DNA of 64,000 bases. Source: Tisiphia sp964030975 (lineage in GTDB: Bacteria > Pseudomonadota > Alphaproteobacteria > Rickettsiales > Rickettsiaceae). The translations under genes were made by a program, and so were the position numbers. Below, piece after piece: positions 34,601 to 42,165 of this stretch; position 1 is the stretch's first letter; every line of letters begins with the position of its first letter. The stretch lies in contig NZ_CAXIQH010000001.1 of assembly GCF_964030975.1 (NCBI RefSeq), forward strand, positions 62,001 through 126,000, read 5' to 3'. The notes below the pieces were generated by a model that was not told the DNA's origin, did no database searches, and saw only the letters and a list, made by a program, of their open reading frames with translations.

Positions 34601-35205
34601 CATTACATCCATTATCAAGATATCAAGATTTGTTAGCCAGACTTAATATTTCGACTTCAATTAATCTACAAAAGGATTTTCCCAATGGGACTAGTCAAAT
34701 AAGGATTGCTGGTGTAATACAAAAAAAAGATTCGCGTATGTCATCTCGCGGCAGGTTTATCACTTTACAACTATCTGATCAATTTGGCATTTTTGAATTG
34801 ACTATTTATAGTGAAGAAATATTAAAGAATTTCGTTCATTTACTTGATATTCAAAGTTTGGTGGTGGTGAGTTGTGATTTGTTTAAAGATGCTGGGGGAA
34901 CAAGATTAATCGCTAGAAGTTTTGCAACTATTGACGATATAATAAATGAAGAACAATTAGAAATAAAACTTTACCCACAAAATAATTCTGAATTATGTCA
35001 AATAGTCGATTTGCTTAAAAAACGTATTAGCCCTGAACGTAATAATATCAGAATAATTTTACTGCTTAAAGTTAGTATGGATAATAACTTTACAGCTAAA
35101 ATATGTTTGCCAGAGACTTTGTATCTAGAAACTGAAGATTTTGAATGTCTCAATCAATTTACGCTATGTTCTGCAAAGGTAGAGGAGTTGAGTAAAAACA
35201 CTTAA
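31594..35205 (+). CDS. dnaE: DNA polymerase III alpha subunit, with an in-frame palindromic-repeat insert
   Basis: Replicative polymerase, 1203 residues. PHP domain at the N-terminus (FIHLRVQSSYSFLESALT). Palm with GPGRGSGVGSVVAW near 355-370 and catalytic aspartates in MPDFDIDFCQERR at about 400. IYQEQVLEIAKEMGGYSLGGADILRKAMGKK is represented near 690-720. The C-terminal OB-fold includes ITLQLSDQFGIFELTIYSEE. Between about residues 826 and 872 lies a stretch foreign to DnaE containing CHSREGGNLDPCLRRDD; it is the translation of a palindromic repeat. The polymerase frame resumes with SIIYALAAIKSVT. It starts inside the end of ugd. Confidence 0.97.
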   Translation: MQFDFIHLRVQSSYSFLESALTIERIVELARLHKMPAICLADKGNLFGSLEFALASCKAGIQPINGAIVNVAFTENSFCEIVLIAKDEIGYKNLLKAVSDSFTKNDRKICNHITFDDLVKYQEGLIILSAYTDGIIGKSLIARDEELAIFWATKLQSIFGDRFYFEIMRHNLAIEQSIEENYIKIASNLGIPLVATNKVLFSDVNMHDAHDVLLCISTGVSKEVEERKKVSNGCYFKSPKEMLELFGDLPNAVQNTVHLAQRCHFIAHANPPMLPNFSSLNINEVDIIKKESTAGLLSRLDTKFKRENISIDKQEDFKQQYLIRLNYELDIICRMDFAGYFLIVSDFIKWSKQQNIMVGPGRGSGVGSVVAWSLLITDLDPLQFGLLFERFLNPERISMPDFDIDFCQERRGEVINYVRSKYGDNKVGQIITFGKMQAKAVIKDVSRVLGLPYKYAEYLTELVPFNAVSPVTLNQAIKEVKELNIAARGEGLYNLDGQEELIKQVLDTSLVLEGLNRHASTHAAGIVIAGKDLVEILPVYKDLNSDMLVVQYSMKYAEIAGLIKFDFLGLQTLTVITKCLGLLKEHGINIDFSNMLFDDQKTYEMLCSGRAIGVFQFESGGMQDSLRRLKPDSIQDIIALGALYRPGPMENIPTYIACKHGLQQPDYLHEMLKPILDETYGVIIYQEQVLEIAKEMGGYSLGGADILRKAMGKKIKSEMAEQEEIFIKGAIANNISRQQAQSIFATVAKFASYGFNKAHASAYGVISYQTAYLKANFPAEFLVACLNLELNNHDKINLFIQEARNNNIAIIPPNINLSAGYFSTVTNQINISPILCHSREGGNLDPCLRRDDIKDCRDDIQEELQESQKVEGQKSIIYALAAIKSVTVDFGKILVAERVKNGKFKSIIDVIERLPPKSINRKLLENLIKAGCFDTLHSNRNQLLLSVSKLLAYASSYHTERVSDQFSLIKVSSTNQQVLIDAEPLDNNTASCYEFEVLGLFITLHPLSRYQDLLARLNISTSINLQKDFPNGTSQIRIAGVIQKKDSRMSSRGRFITLQLSDQFGIFELTIYSEEILKNFVHLLDIQSLVVVSCDLFKDAGGTRLIARSFATIDDIINEEQLEIKLYPQNNSELCQIVDLLKKRISPERNNIRIILLLKVSMDNNFTAKICLPETLYLETEDFECLNQFTLCSAKVEELSKNT
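34070..34200 (+). repeat. Palindromic repeat inserted in frame within dnaE
   Basis: CTAACCAGATTAACATT, then CATTCCCGCGAAGGCGGGAA and CCCTGCCTTCGCAGGGATGA, followed by a partial tandem repeat (GGATTGCAGGGATGACATA). The same units are intergenic at 19565-19690 and inside MITE family A. The phase used keeps dnaE open. It fits the known behaviour of Rickettsia palindromic elements, which invade coding genes. Confidence 0.9.
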
Positions 35206-35210
35206 TGGTT

Positions 35211-35335
35211 CTATGTTGCATCAGGAAGATCTGCAAGTGCTGAACCAAACAATGTAGAAAGATTGGCCTTATCTACTTTGTCACTATCAGAGAAATTAGC
35301 AATAGTAGTATCAATCATATCTTTAGAAAGAGATA
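35211..35335 (-). pseudogene. C-terminal fragment of an unknown protein
   Basis: The minus strand reads KDMIDTTIANFSDSDKVDKA, NLSTLFGSALADLPDAT and a stop at 35211-35213. It has no start and no upstream continuation before the IS66-type element at 35393. It looks like the tail of a lost gene; I do not recognise the family. Confidence 0.45.
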
Positions 35336-35564
35336 CTGAGTGTGTCCATAGTCATACCCTACATTTTTTATTTTGTAGTGAAAGTGTAATTCGTATACTT
35401 GCAGCAAAACTGCATAACTCTATTAAATTTTTTTGGTAGTATGAATTTATTTTATAAATTTGGGTTCCTACTATGCAAATATCACCGATTAGTAAAAAAA
35501 CTGGTTGAAAAACTATCAGTTATACTATAACATTTCAATTATTAAACGTAATGAATGAATCAAA

Positions 35565-37210
35565 ATGAAAAAGCCAAAAGTAGCGACCTTAAGTGCTGAG
35601 GAACGAGAAGAACTAATACAACATATTAAGGCAAGTTCATTAACAGGAGATGATCAGCAAGCGGTGATAGAACTTGTGAAATTTTGTAACGAACTAATAG
35701 ACAAGCTAGCATCATCAAACATCAGTATAAATAAGCTTAAGGAGATGATGATTGGTTTTAAGGCAGATAACAAAAAAAAGATAGTTCAGATTCATTAAAA
35801 GAACCACCGAGTGAATCTGATAATAAGAATGGTGGTAATGAAGAAGAGTACGATGAGTCCAAGAAGAGAGATCGCAGTAATTGGCAAGGTAAATATGGAT
35901 TTGATGATTATCAGGATGCAAATACCAGCTATTTAGCTCCTGAGAATTTTTGTAGTGGTGATAGCTGTCCTCACTGTGATAATGGTAAACTCTATAATAG
36001 TGAAGCTAGAAAATTGCTACAATTTACAGGTAATGCTCCAATTACAGTCAACAGATATGTAAAGAAAACGTTACGCTGTAATGCTTGCGATTATACAGTT
36101 ATGAACAATAAGAATATCAACAAATGGACAAATAGTAGCAAAAGTGCAATAGTGTTACAAAAGACCTACGGTACTCCCTTCTATCGTTTATCTAGGTTGC
36201 AAAGTTTAAGCGGGGTTCCTGTATCATATAGCTCGTTGTGGCAACAATATTTAGATGTTTGGCAAGAAGGTGGTGGAGCTGAAATTTACAGGGTATTATT
36301 GGAAATGGCTGCCGAATGTAGCTCACTGAATCTTGATGATACTAGAGCTAGAATTTTAGAAATTACTGTAGCCAATAAAAAATTACGTACTCAAAATAAG
36401 AAAGGACGCAGCTGTTATACCACTACTATATGTGCTAAGACTGCCAATAATGAGGTGATAGTTTTATATTTTACCGGTAATAAGCATGGCGGGGAAAATA
36501 TTGGTAACGTACTAAAGAATCGTAAGAATAGGACTGATTCTATTCATTTAATGACTGATGCAAGTAACAATAATAACCCAGTATTATCAGAAGCAGATAA
36601 AGAATTACTAGCAATAATAATTATGATCAACTGTTTATCACATGGACAGAGGAAATTTACAGATAATGAACCATACTATCCTGAAGAATGCGGATATTTT
36701 CTCAAACAAACTGGTGGGATTTACCATAATGAACATCAATGTAAAGAGATGAGCCTTGAGGAAAAGCTGAAGTACCATCAGGAACATAGCAGTAAATATA
36801 TAGAAAACATATATAACAAAATAGACGAATTATTTAACGACAAGAAAGTTGAGCCTAATAGTAGGTTTGGGCAAGCTATGAAATATTGGTTAAATAATAA
36901 AGAAGGTTTGACGCAATTTTTGAAAATTCCAGTTAGCAGTCTTGATAATAATTGGGCTGAGAGGTCACTACGTACCATTATTTTACAAAGGAAGAATTCA
37001 TTATTCTTTAAAACAATCAATAGTGCTGAGATACATAGTGGTCTGTATAGTATAGTAAAGACTTGTAGTGAGAACGGGATCAATGCATTTAAATATTTAA
37101 ATTGGCTGCAAGAGCAGAGTAGCAAAGCAAAGAAGCATCCTACGAATTATACACCTTTTGCCTATGCAAGATATATAAATAATACGGAATTAATCGAGAC
37201 GGCAGCTTAA
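35565..37210 (+). CDS. tnpC: IS66 transposase TnpC, split at an A8 run
   Basis: DDE transposase in two frames. Frame one (35565-35798) gives MKKPKVATLSAEEREELI..., the N-terminal helix-rich part, then DNKKKIVQIH and a stop. One frame back, the reading continues without stops as KDSSDSLKEPPSESDNK...LAPENFCSGDSCPHCDNGKL to SLDNNWAERSLR (the C-terminal Glu region) and ends at 37210. The switch point is a run of eight A (35772-35779) followed by G, which places the heptamer A-AAA-AAG exactly in frame. Slippage by -1, or one extra A, yields about 548 residues. The zinc-binding CPHC and downstream CNAC are present. It may be a slippage-dependent gene or a recent pseudogene. Confidence 0.8.
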
Positions 37211-37560
37211 ATGACAGGAAGCCAATCATTGGAGAGTTTGGCAGAACTAGGATCGCCATTATGAATAAGAATGTGTAAGGTTCTATAACAAATCTGATAA
37301 GATGAATTATCAGATGGGGAAAGTTTTGCCGTAAATTTACCTTTGGATAGGCGTTTAGAGCATAACCAAAAGCCTTGACCGTCAAAGGACAAAATTTTAA
37401 TGGCAGTTCTGTTTTTATTATAGAATAAAAACAAGGAACCATTAAGAGGGTTGGAAGAAAGTTTTTGTCTGCAAACAGCTATTAAACCATCGATACCCTT
37501 ACGAAAGTCGATGGCAATAGTGGCAACAAAAATAACTGACTGAGGGGTTAGTTGCAGCAT
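37207..37560 (-). CDS. tnpB: IS66 accessory protein TnpB
   Basis: 117 residues: SVIFVATIAIDFRKGIDGLIAVC, GSLFLFYNKNRTAIKILSFDGQGFWLCSKRL, the standard IS66 Orf2 pattern (family: DMRKG.DGL...FRNRRR...L.WDG.G.WL..KRL). Its stop codon shares the palindrome TTAA (37207-37210) with the tnpC stop on the other strand. It overlaps tnpA by 13 bases. Confidence 0.88.
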   Translation of the reverse strand: MLQLTPQSVIFVATIAIDFRKGIDGLIAVCRQKLSSNPLNGSLFLFYNKNRTAIKILSFDGQGFWLCSKRLSKGKFTAKLSPSDNSSYQICYRTLHILIHNGDPSSAKLSNDWLPVI

Positions 37561-37973
37561 AGAAATGTTTGAATTATGGTTTTTAGCTCTAGTGTTTGAA
37601 TAATAAGCTTGGTACCATTTGGCTTAATAATGTGGCAAGTGTAGTAATTTTGTTTGGGAGTAGCCACAGGATCAGTATCTATAGAATTTACTAGTTGAAA
37701 TGGGAGAAAATTAATATCGTGTTGTAGAACTTTATTTGAAGTTGAGGTAGGAGAAGTTTTGAGGGAAGGTTGATGGGCTTGTTGAATTGAACTAATTATT
37801 GTTTTATTAATATTGAGATGTTTGGCTATATCTTTGCAAGAATAGTGATGGAGTAGCTGGCGAACTAATTCCTTTAGATGGTTTGGTATGGGATCAAACT
37901 TGTTAGTTTTAGTTTGACGCCAGGCTTTAAATTGCTGAGCTACTTGCTCAACAGTAATTGATGGTATTTGCAT
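37548..37973 (-). CDS. tnpA: IS66 accessory protein TnpA
   Basis: About 141 residues from the ATG at 37971-37973: MQIPSITVEQVAQQFKAWRQ, then a HTH-like stretch (YSCKDIAKHLNINKTIISSI), then a Ser/Pro/Thr-rich linker and a C-terminal hydrophobic strand pair. A longer frame upstream lies within the terminal repeat and is unlikely. IS66 Orf1 proteins have this HTH layout. The start codon and next few codons are mirrored at the other end of the element. Confidence 0.75.
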   Translation of the reverse strand: MQIPSITVEQVAQQFKAWRQTKTNKFDPIPNHLKELVRQLLHHYSCKDIAKHLNINKTIISSIQQAHQPSLKTSPTSTSNKVLQHDINFLPFQLVNSIDTDPVATPKQNYYTCHIIKPNGTKLIIQTLELKTIIQTFLCCN

Positions 37974-38106
37974 AGTAGGAACCCAAATGTATAAAATAAA
38001 TTTTATACTAACAAAAAAATTAGATAGAGTTATGCAGTTTTGCTGCAAGTATACTGTAATTCGACATAATGTACCAATTTAAGGAAAAAAAACCTTTCTC
38101 TAACTA

Positions 38107-38290
38107 TCATTGCGAGGAGCCACTTTAGGCGACGAAGCAATCCTATTTTTTGTCATCCCTGCGAAAGCAGGTATCTAAAATAGTGGACAAAAAGCCCTGA
38201 GATATTATAGATTCCTGCCTACGCAGGAATGACATCCTTTTTGTTTAAACATAGCAGATGTTGTATCTTTAGACTTTTGACGGGGGAACC
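38107..38290. repeat. Family P end, family D palindrome and an IS5-like terminus
   Basis: ATTGCGAGGAGCCAC is followed by a family D unit with CCTGCGAAAGCAGGT and CCTGCCTACGCAGG, then GTTTAAACATAGCAGATGTT and TTTAGACTTTTGACGGGGG, the terminus of a degenerate IS5-type element. The same combined right end occurs at 48440-48486. Right after it, 38291-38313 is a solo end of family E (CTAACTTTCGACAGTTGTGG). Confidence 0.75.
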
Positions 38291-38418
38291 TTCTAACTTT
38301 CGACAGTTGTGGTTATAGGTGTGGTAGTCTATAGTCAAGGCATACAGAGAATTTTCCAACCTAACACAGTAAAAGATAAAAGGATTTATTCATATTTTAC
38401 CCTTGGGAAATTTATTAT

Positions 38419-38564
38419 TAGACTTCCTGCATAAGTCAAAAATAGTTGAGGGATTTTTAGGAGAAACGAAGCCGAGCACCGCAGCGTACATAGACGTACG
38501 TGAGGAGCGGAGGCAAGTTTCGACGACAAAATCACCAACTAGATTGATTTATGCAGGAAGTCTA
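38419..38564. repeat. Palindromic family F (146 bp)
   Basis: TAGACTTCCTGCATAAGTCA at the left end and TGATTTATGCAGGAAGTCTA at the right end. The inside carries GGGATTTTTAGGAGAAACGA and TACATAGACGTACGTG, an inner palindrome. It is open in one frame, but I regard that as a by-product. A fragment recurs at 63590-63650. The 38565-38697 remainder holds the displaced end of rnpA (stop at 38673-38675). Confidence 0.8.
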
Positions 38565-38697
38565 TTGAATTTAATTATTTGTATGCCATAAAACCATTGG
38601 CAGAATCCCTGGAATTTATTATAAAGACTGAGCTTAGCTCATAATGAAAGAGTAAGGCTAATTGGGTTAGCTCTATATCTTTGAGACTATCCTATAT

Positions 38698-40329
38698 AGT
38701 CTCCCCGTCAAAAGTGCAAAAAATTCAAAAATTAGCACCTTAGCAAAAAATTTTTGTATAAAATTTTAGAGTTTAATTGTTCTGATGTAATTTTTTGATA
38801 TAAAAAGATGATTTTTAGAAAATTTTTGCATGACGTTTTGTTAACGATTTTGTAATCGTTTGATTAATTTTCTTTATTTGCTAATTTTTATGTAGAAAAA
38901 TTTGTTTTGAGCAGGTGATTAGCAATACACCGTAAGTTCAATCCTACAGCGGAAATTAACGGATTTATTATATCTCCTATTACTCCTTTTAAGTAATTTC
39001 TGCCAACTCTACCATAATGCTTAAGGTGTCCTATTATCGGCTCTATAGCACTTCTTCTCTTGATCATTGCCTTATCATCTGAGGATAGCTTCTTCTTGCA
39101 ATATGGGCTATACACCTTGTCTTTTTCTTTAAAATTATTCCCCTTATAGCCTAAATCAACAAATGTCCTGGCTATTCCCACTCCTGTTAATTTCTTTACA
39201 ACCTCTACAGTCTGCGATAATGTATGACCATCATATGGATTGCCATGAAATGATTTGGCCGCTAATACAAAATTACCTCGACCACTTACTGCTATCGAAA
39301 CCTTGTTACCAAACTCATAGGGTTTGTTTAATTTCCCTTTACCTATGCACTCTACCTCCGGTGCGTGAAAACTATATAATACTTTATTATCCTCCTTATA
39401 TCGCTCTTTCTCTGCTTTACTCAGTATAGATTGTGCCTGAATCTTTTTAATCTTATTTAGTATTTCTTGCTGCTTTAATGACAAACTTAACTTTGTTTTT
39501 GCTATTTCTCGCTGACATATTCTTATTAAACGACCCAGCAATATCTTTAAATGTTGCATTACCTTCTTACGTTTTTTGGCTTTACTATTATCCTTATATT
39601 TCCATAATTTTACTATGTCTTTTTTATATTGCTTGGCATATGTCTCATGTAACTTAATGCCTAAAGTATGACATAACTTTACTAGCTCTATTCTTGCCTT
39701 ATCCATCAAATACACATCATGAGGATACTTAATATTCTTAATTTGTACTGTAGTATCAACGATTATCGATGCTAAGTCTTTTTTTTTAAGCACTCCGACT
39801 TTGCAACCAATTCTTGTTAATTCTTTTAATATCTCATTATATCCTTCTTCCCCTAATATAGCACGAAACCTTCGTATACTAGCTTCTGATATCTCAGCAT
39901 CTTTCTGCAAATATTCCCAACCACAAAAATATTGCCAATATACGTTCTCTCTCAGCTCTTCTTCAGCTGCAGCATCTGACAGGTTATACATCGCTTGCAG
40001 CATAGTTACTCCAAGTAATAACCTGTGACATCTGCGATTCCTACCAAATTTCTTGATATTAACATTTGTCAATAACCATTCCTCTAAAACAGTCCAATTT
40101 ATTAACGATCTTAATTTATATAACTTGTTATTAGGGTTTAATTCTTCGGTCAATTTATAACCAAAAAGCTGTCCTTGTTTTTGGGATTTTATTATATCTT
40201 CTATCGGCATAATTCATACAATCCATAAGGTTTCTGCCAATATTATAGCATTTTCTTATGGATTATCTAGATATTTTTACCCGCTAACCATATTATATAT
40301 TATCCTTCTAGACTTTTGACGGGGAGACT
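38698..40329 (-). mobile_element. IS5-type insertion sequence, copy 2
   Basis: 1632 bp with ends AGTCTCCCCGTCAAAAGT and a 4-bp target duplication ATAT (38694-38697, 40330-40333). Sequence appears identical to copy 3. It is inserted in the 3' end of rnpA; removing it with one ATAT restores a continuous rnpA frame ending ELYRIVSKI. Confidence 0.95.
38888..40210 (-). CDS. IS5-family transposase, copy 2
   Basis: 440 residues, intact, same DDE blocks as copy 1 (IIVDTTVQ, FVDLGYKG, RRSAIEPIIGHLKHYGR), with Ala at the position where copy 1 has Gly. Intact frame plus a perfect target duplication point to recent activity. Confidence 0.93.
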   Translation of the reverse strand: MPIEDIIKSQKQGQLFGYKLTEELNPNNKLYKLRSLINWTVLEEWLLTNVNIKKFGRNRRCHRLLLGVTMLQAMYNLSDAAAEEELRENVYWQYFCGWEYLQKDAEISEASIRRFRAILGEEGYNEILKELTRIGCKVGVLKKKDLASIIVDTTVQIKNIKYPHDVYLMDKARIELVKLCHTLGIKLHETYAKQYKKDIVKLWKYKDNSKAKKRKKVMQHLKILLGRLIRICQREIAKTKLSLSLKQQEILNKIKKIQAQSILSKAEKERYKEDNKVLYSFHAPEVECIGKGKLNKPYEFGNKVSIAVSGRGNFVLAAKSFHGNPYDGHTLSQTVEVVKKLTGVGIARTFVDLGYKGNNFKEKDKVYSPYCKKKLSSDDKAMIKRRSAIEPIIGHLKHYGRVGRNYLKGVIGDIINPLISAVGLNLRCIANHLLKTNFST

Positions 40330-40740
40330 ATATAACTCACTTAGTAAAGTTGCAAACTCAATTTGCTCAAAGCCTTTCTTAGGTATAACTATCATTGCCC
40401 AACTATTGGGTTTGGGCTGTGATTCTTTACTTAGAAGCCTAACTAAATGCCTGATACGTCTCTTGATTTTATTACGAATAACAGCGTTTCCTAATTTCTT
40501 CCCGGCTTTTATGCCAAAAAGTACTATATTTGACGAACTCTCTAAAATTTCACTAGATTTTTTACATAACTGTGTTGGGTTGATAGTTTTGCCATCAACA
40601 TTATTTCCTACATTCAATTTTGTAAGAAGCTTAGTAAAATCTTTTGCTATTATTGTAATAAAATAAGGGCTATGGAATTTTTTTCCTAACTTATTAACTA
40701 GGTCAAATTCTTTCTGATTTTTTAGGGATAAAATAAGCAC
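40300..40740 (-). CDS. rnpA: Ribonuclease P protein component, C-terminus replaced by IS sequence
   Basis: Protein subunit of RNase P, which matures tRNA 5' ends. The core shows LKNQKEFDLVNKLGKKFHSPYF, FGIKAGKKLGNAVIRNKIKRRIRHLVR (the RNR-type basic helix) and WAMIVIPKKG. GTG start three bases after the rpmH stop. The last nine residues, SLPVKSLEG, are encoded by the IS5-type end; before the insertion the protein ended RIVSKI. An insert of about 40 residues relative to usual RnpA separates strand 2 and the basic helix (NVGNNVDGKTINPTQL region). The change lies after the conserved core, so activity is probably kept. Confidence 0.93.
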   Translation of the reverse strand: MLILSLKNQKEFDLVNKLGKKFHSPYFITIIAKDFTKLLTKLNVGNNVDGKTINPTQLCKKSSEILESSSNIVLFGIKAGKKLGNAVIRNKIKRRIRHLVRLLSKESQPKPNSWAMIVIPKKGFEQIEFATLLSELYSLPVKSLEG

Positions 40741-40743
40741 TGA

Positions 40744-40878
40744 CTATGCTGATAATTTTCTTCTGCCTTTTGCCCGACGCTTCCTTAAAATCTCCCTACC
40801 ACCAACAGTTGCCATTCTTGCCTTAAAGCCATGCCTTCTTTTTCTTACTAAATTGCTAGGCTGAAATGTACGTTTCAT
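40744..40878 (-). CDS. rpmH: 50S ribosomal protein L34
   Basis: 44 residues: MKRTFQPSNLVRKRRHGFKA, then RMATVGGREILRRRRAKGRR and KLSA, the standard bacterial L34. It starts at the ATG at 40876-40878 and ends at the TAG at 40744-40746. It lies directly upstream of rnpA, the conserved rpmH-rnpA order. Confidence 0.97.
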   Translation of the reverse strand: MKRTFQPSNLVRKRRHGFKARMATVGGREILRKRRAKGRRKLSA

Positions 40879-41052
40879 AAACTCATATCCAATACGAAGT
40901 AGCAGACTTACTTATACCATAATAATACTAAACTGTCAACTAAGATATAAATCTATCTCTTAAAGAACTGATAAATTTCTGCATTATATTCTTGATGGAA
41001 TAAATTTTAGGTATAAAATTGCTAAATAATATTATTTAAATAGCTAAGGCGT

Positions 41053-41592
41053 ATGGCAAGACCCGATTTTACCAATTCAGAAAATATCATAAAAGAAATT
41101 ATTAGAGTGAACTATGCCGGGGAATACGGTGCTAAACGAATTTATGAAGGACAATTAAATTATTGTAAAAACCATGAGACCTATTCTACAGTAAAACATA
41201 TGATGCAGCAAGAAGAAGTACATTTAAGCTACTTTACTAACTTGTTATTACAACGTAACGTTAGACCAACTATCTTGATGCCATTCTGGCATATTATTGG
41301 TTATATACTTGGTAGTGGGTCAATATTGATAGGAACAAAAACTGCTATGCTACTAACACAAAGTGTAGAAGAAGTGATTGAACAACATTATCAGAAACAA
41401 ATAGATTATCTCGAAGGATATAATTTAGAAAAAGAATTATTAGATAGTATAAAGCAATTTCAGCTTGATGAAACGGAGCATAAAGATATAGCTCTAGTGC
41501 AAGGCAGTAATGAAGTAGTATTCGCCCCCCTAATTAATAAAATTGTCAAGTTAATGTGTAATATAGCTATTAGTTTGAGTAAGAAAGTTTAA
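41053..41592 (+). CDS. coq7: Demethoxyubiquinone hydroxylase Coq7
   Basis: Di-iron monooxygenase of ubiquinone synthesis, peripheral at the inner membrane. 179 residues. Iron ligands lie in RVNYAGEYGAKRIYEGQL (EYGA, first Glu), QQEEVHLSYF (E-x2-H), SVEEVIEQHYQKQ and LDETEHKDIAL (E-x2-H). Complete length for bacterial Coq7. It is transcribed away from rpmH-rnpA. Confidence 0.96.
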   Translation: MARPDFTNSENIIKEIIRVNYAGEYGAKRIYEGQLNYCKNHETYSTVKHMMQQEEVHLSYFTNLLLQRNVRPTILMPFWHIIGYILGSGSILIGTKTAMLLTQSVEEVIEQHYQKQIDYLEGYNLEKELLDSIKQFQLDETEHKDIALVQGSNEVVFAPLINKIVKLMCNIAISLSKKV

Positions 41593-41652
41593 TGAGTCAA
41601 GAATTATGTTGATTATTGAGGTACAGGGCAGTTTAAAAGTCGCAACTACTGA

Positions 41653-41792
41653 TATAGTGAAACCTATTGAATTAGGTGATATAAACTTTGTGTTAACCTT
41701 GCGAAAGCAGGTATCTAGATTCCCGCCTACGCGGGAATGACAACTTACAATAGTTATGTTCTTTATCACCTAATCCTATAGGCATAACTATA
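41653..41792. mobile_element. MITE family A, copy 5 (140 bp)
   Basis: Complete, in the TATAGTGAAACC-first orientation. It has inserted at a TA in a family C end (GGGCAGTTTAAAAGTCGCAA at 41626-41645). 41793-41953 contains another family C fragment at about 41890 and nothing else recognisable. Confidence 0.9.
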
Positions 41793-41953
41793 ATTGCTAT
41801 TAGTGGAGCATAAAAATCTGCTATATTTGATTTGAAAAGTTGCTAGGAGCAATTTTTGATATTAAAAATTAATGGAGGATTAAAAATCAGGACAGTTTAA
41901 AAGCCTATTGTAATTTAACTATAAAGTTATTATAATGTATTGTTTTGTTTATC

Positions 41954-42120
41954 TAGGAGACTGTCGGAAATAACTAAAGTAATTCTATATTTGGCTCTTT
42001 TTGGCTGCTAATAAACAGGATTTTCTTGAAATAGGTACACTATTCCTTCAAAAATCCTATTTATTATCGCCGAAAAATAGCTTAAAATATAATTAATTAG
42101 TTATCTCCAACAGTCTCCTA
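41954..42120. mobile_element. MITE family B, complete copy (167 bp)
   Basis: Terminal inverted repeats TAGGAGACTGTCGGAAATAA and, from the right end, TAGGAGACTGTTGGAGATAA. The interior has AACAGGATTTTCTTGAAATA and an inverted relative TCAAAAATCCTATTTATT. It ends 45 bases before the mnmA ATG, so the promoter of mnmA may lie within it. Confidence 0.85.
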
Positions 42121-42165
42121 GTTGGTAATTTATATTTACCATAACATATATGTACCAATAATGTA

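Larger units (their letters stand above)
35393..38054. mobile_element. IS66-type element with convergent gene order
   Basis: 2662 bp flanked by a perfect 8-bp direct repeat TGTAATTC (35385-35392 and 38055-38062), the duplication length typical of IS66. The ends are GTATACTTGCAGCAAAACTG, inverted at the other end. The inverted similarity continues for about 95 bp and includes the tnpA start codon on both sides. Contents: tnpC on the plus strand; tnpB and tnpA on the minus strand. The usual IS66 order is tnpA-tnpB-tnpC in one direction. Confidence 0.9.

Noticed and set aside
38403..38591. 62-codon frame across the family F palindrome
   Set aside because: It follows the palindrome exactly and the same frame is broken in the fragment at 63590.
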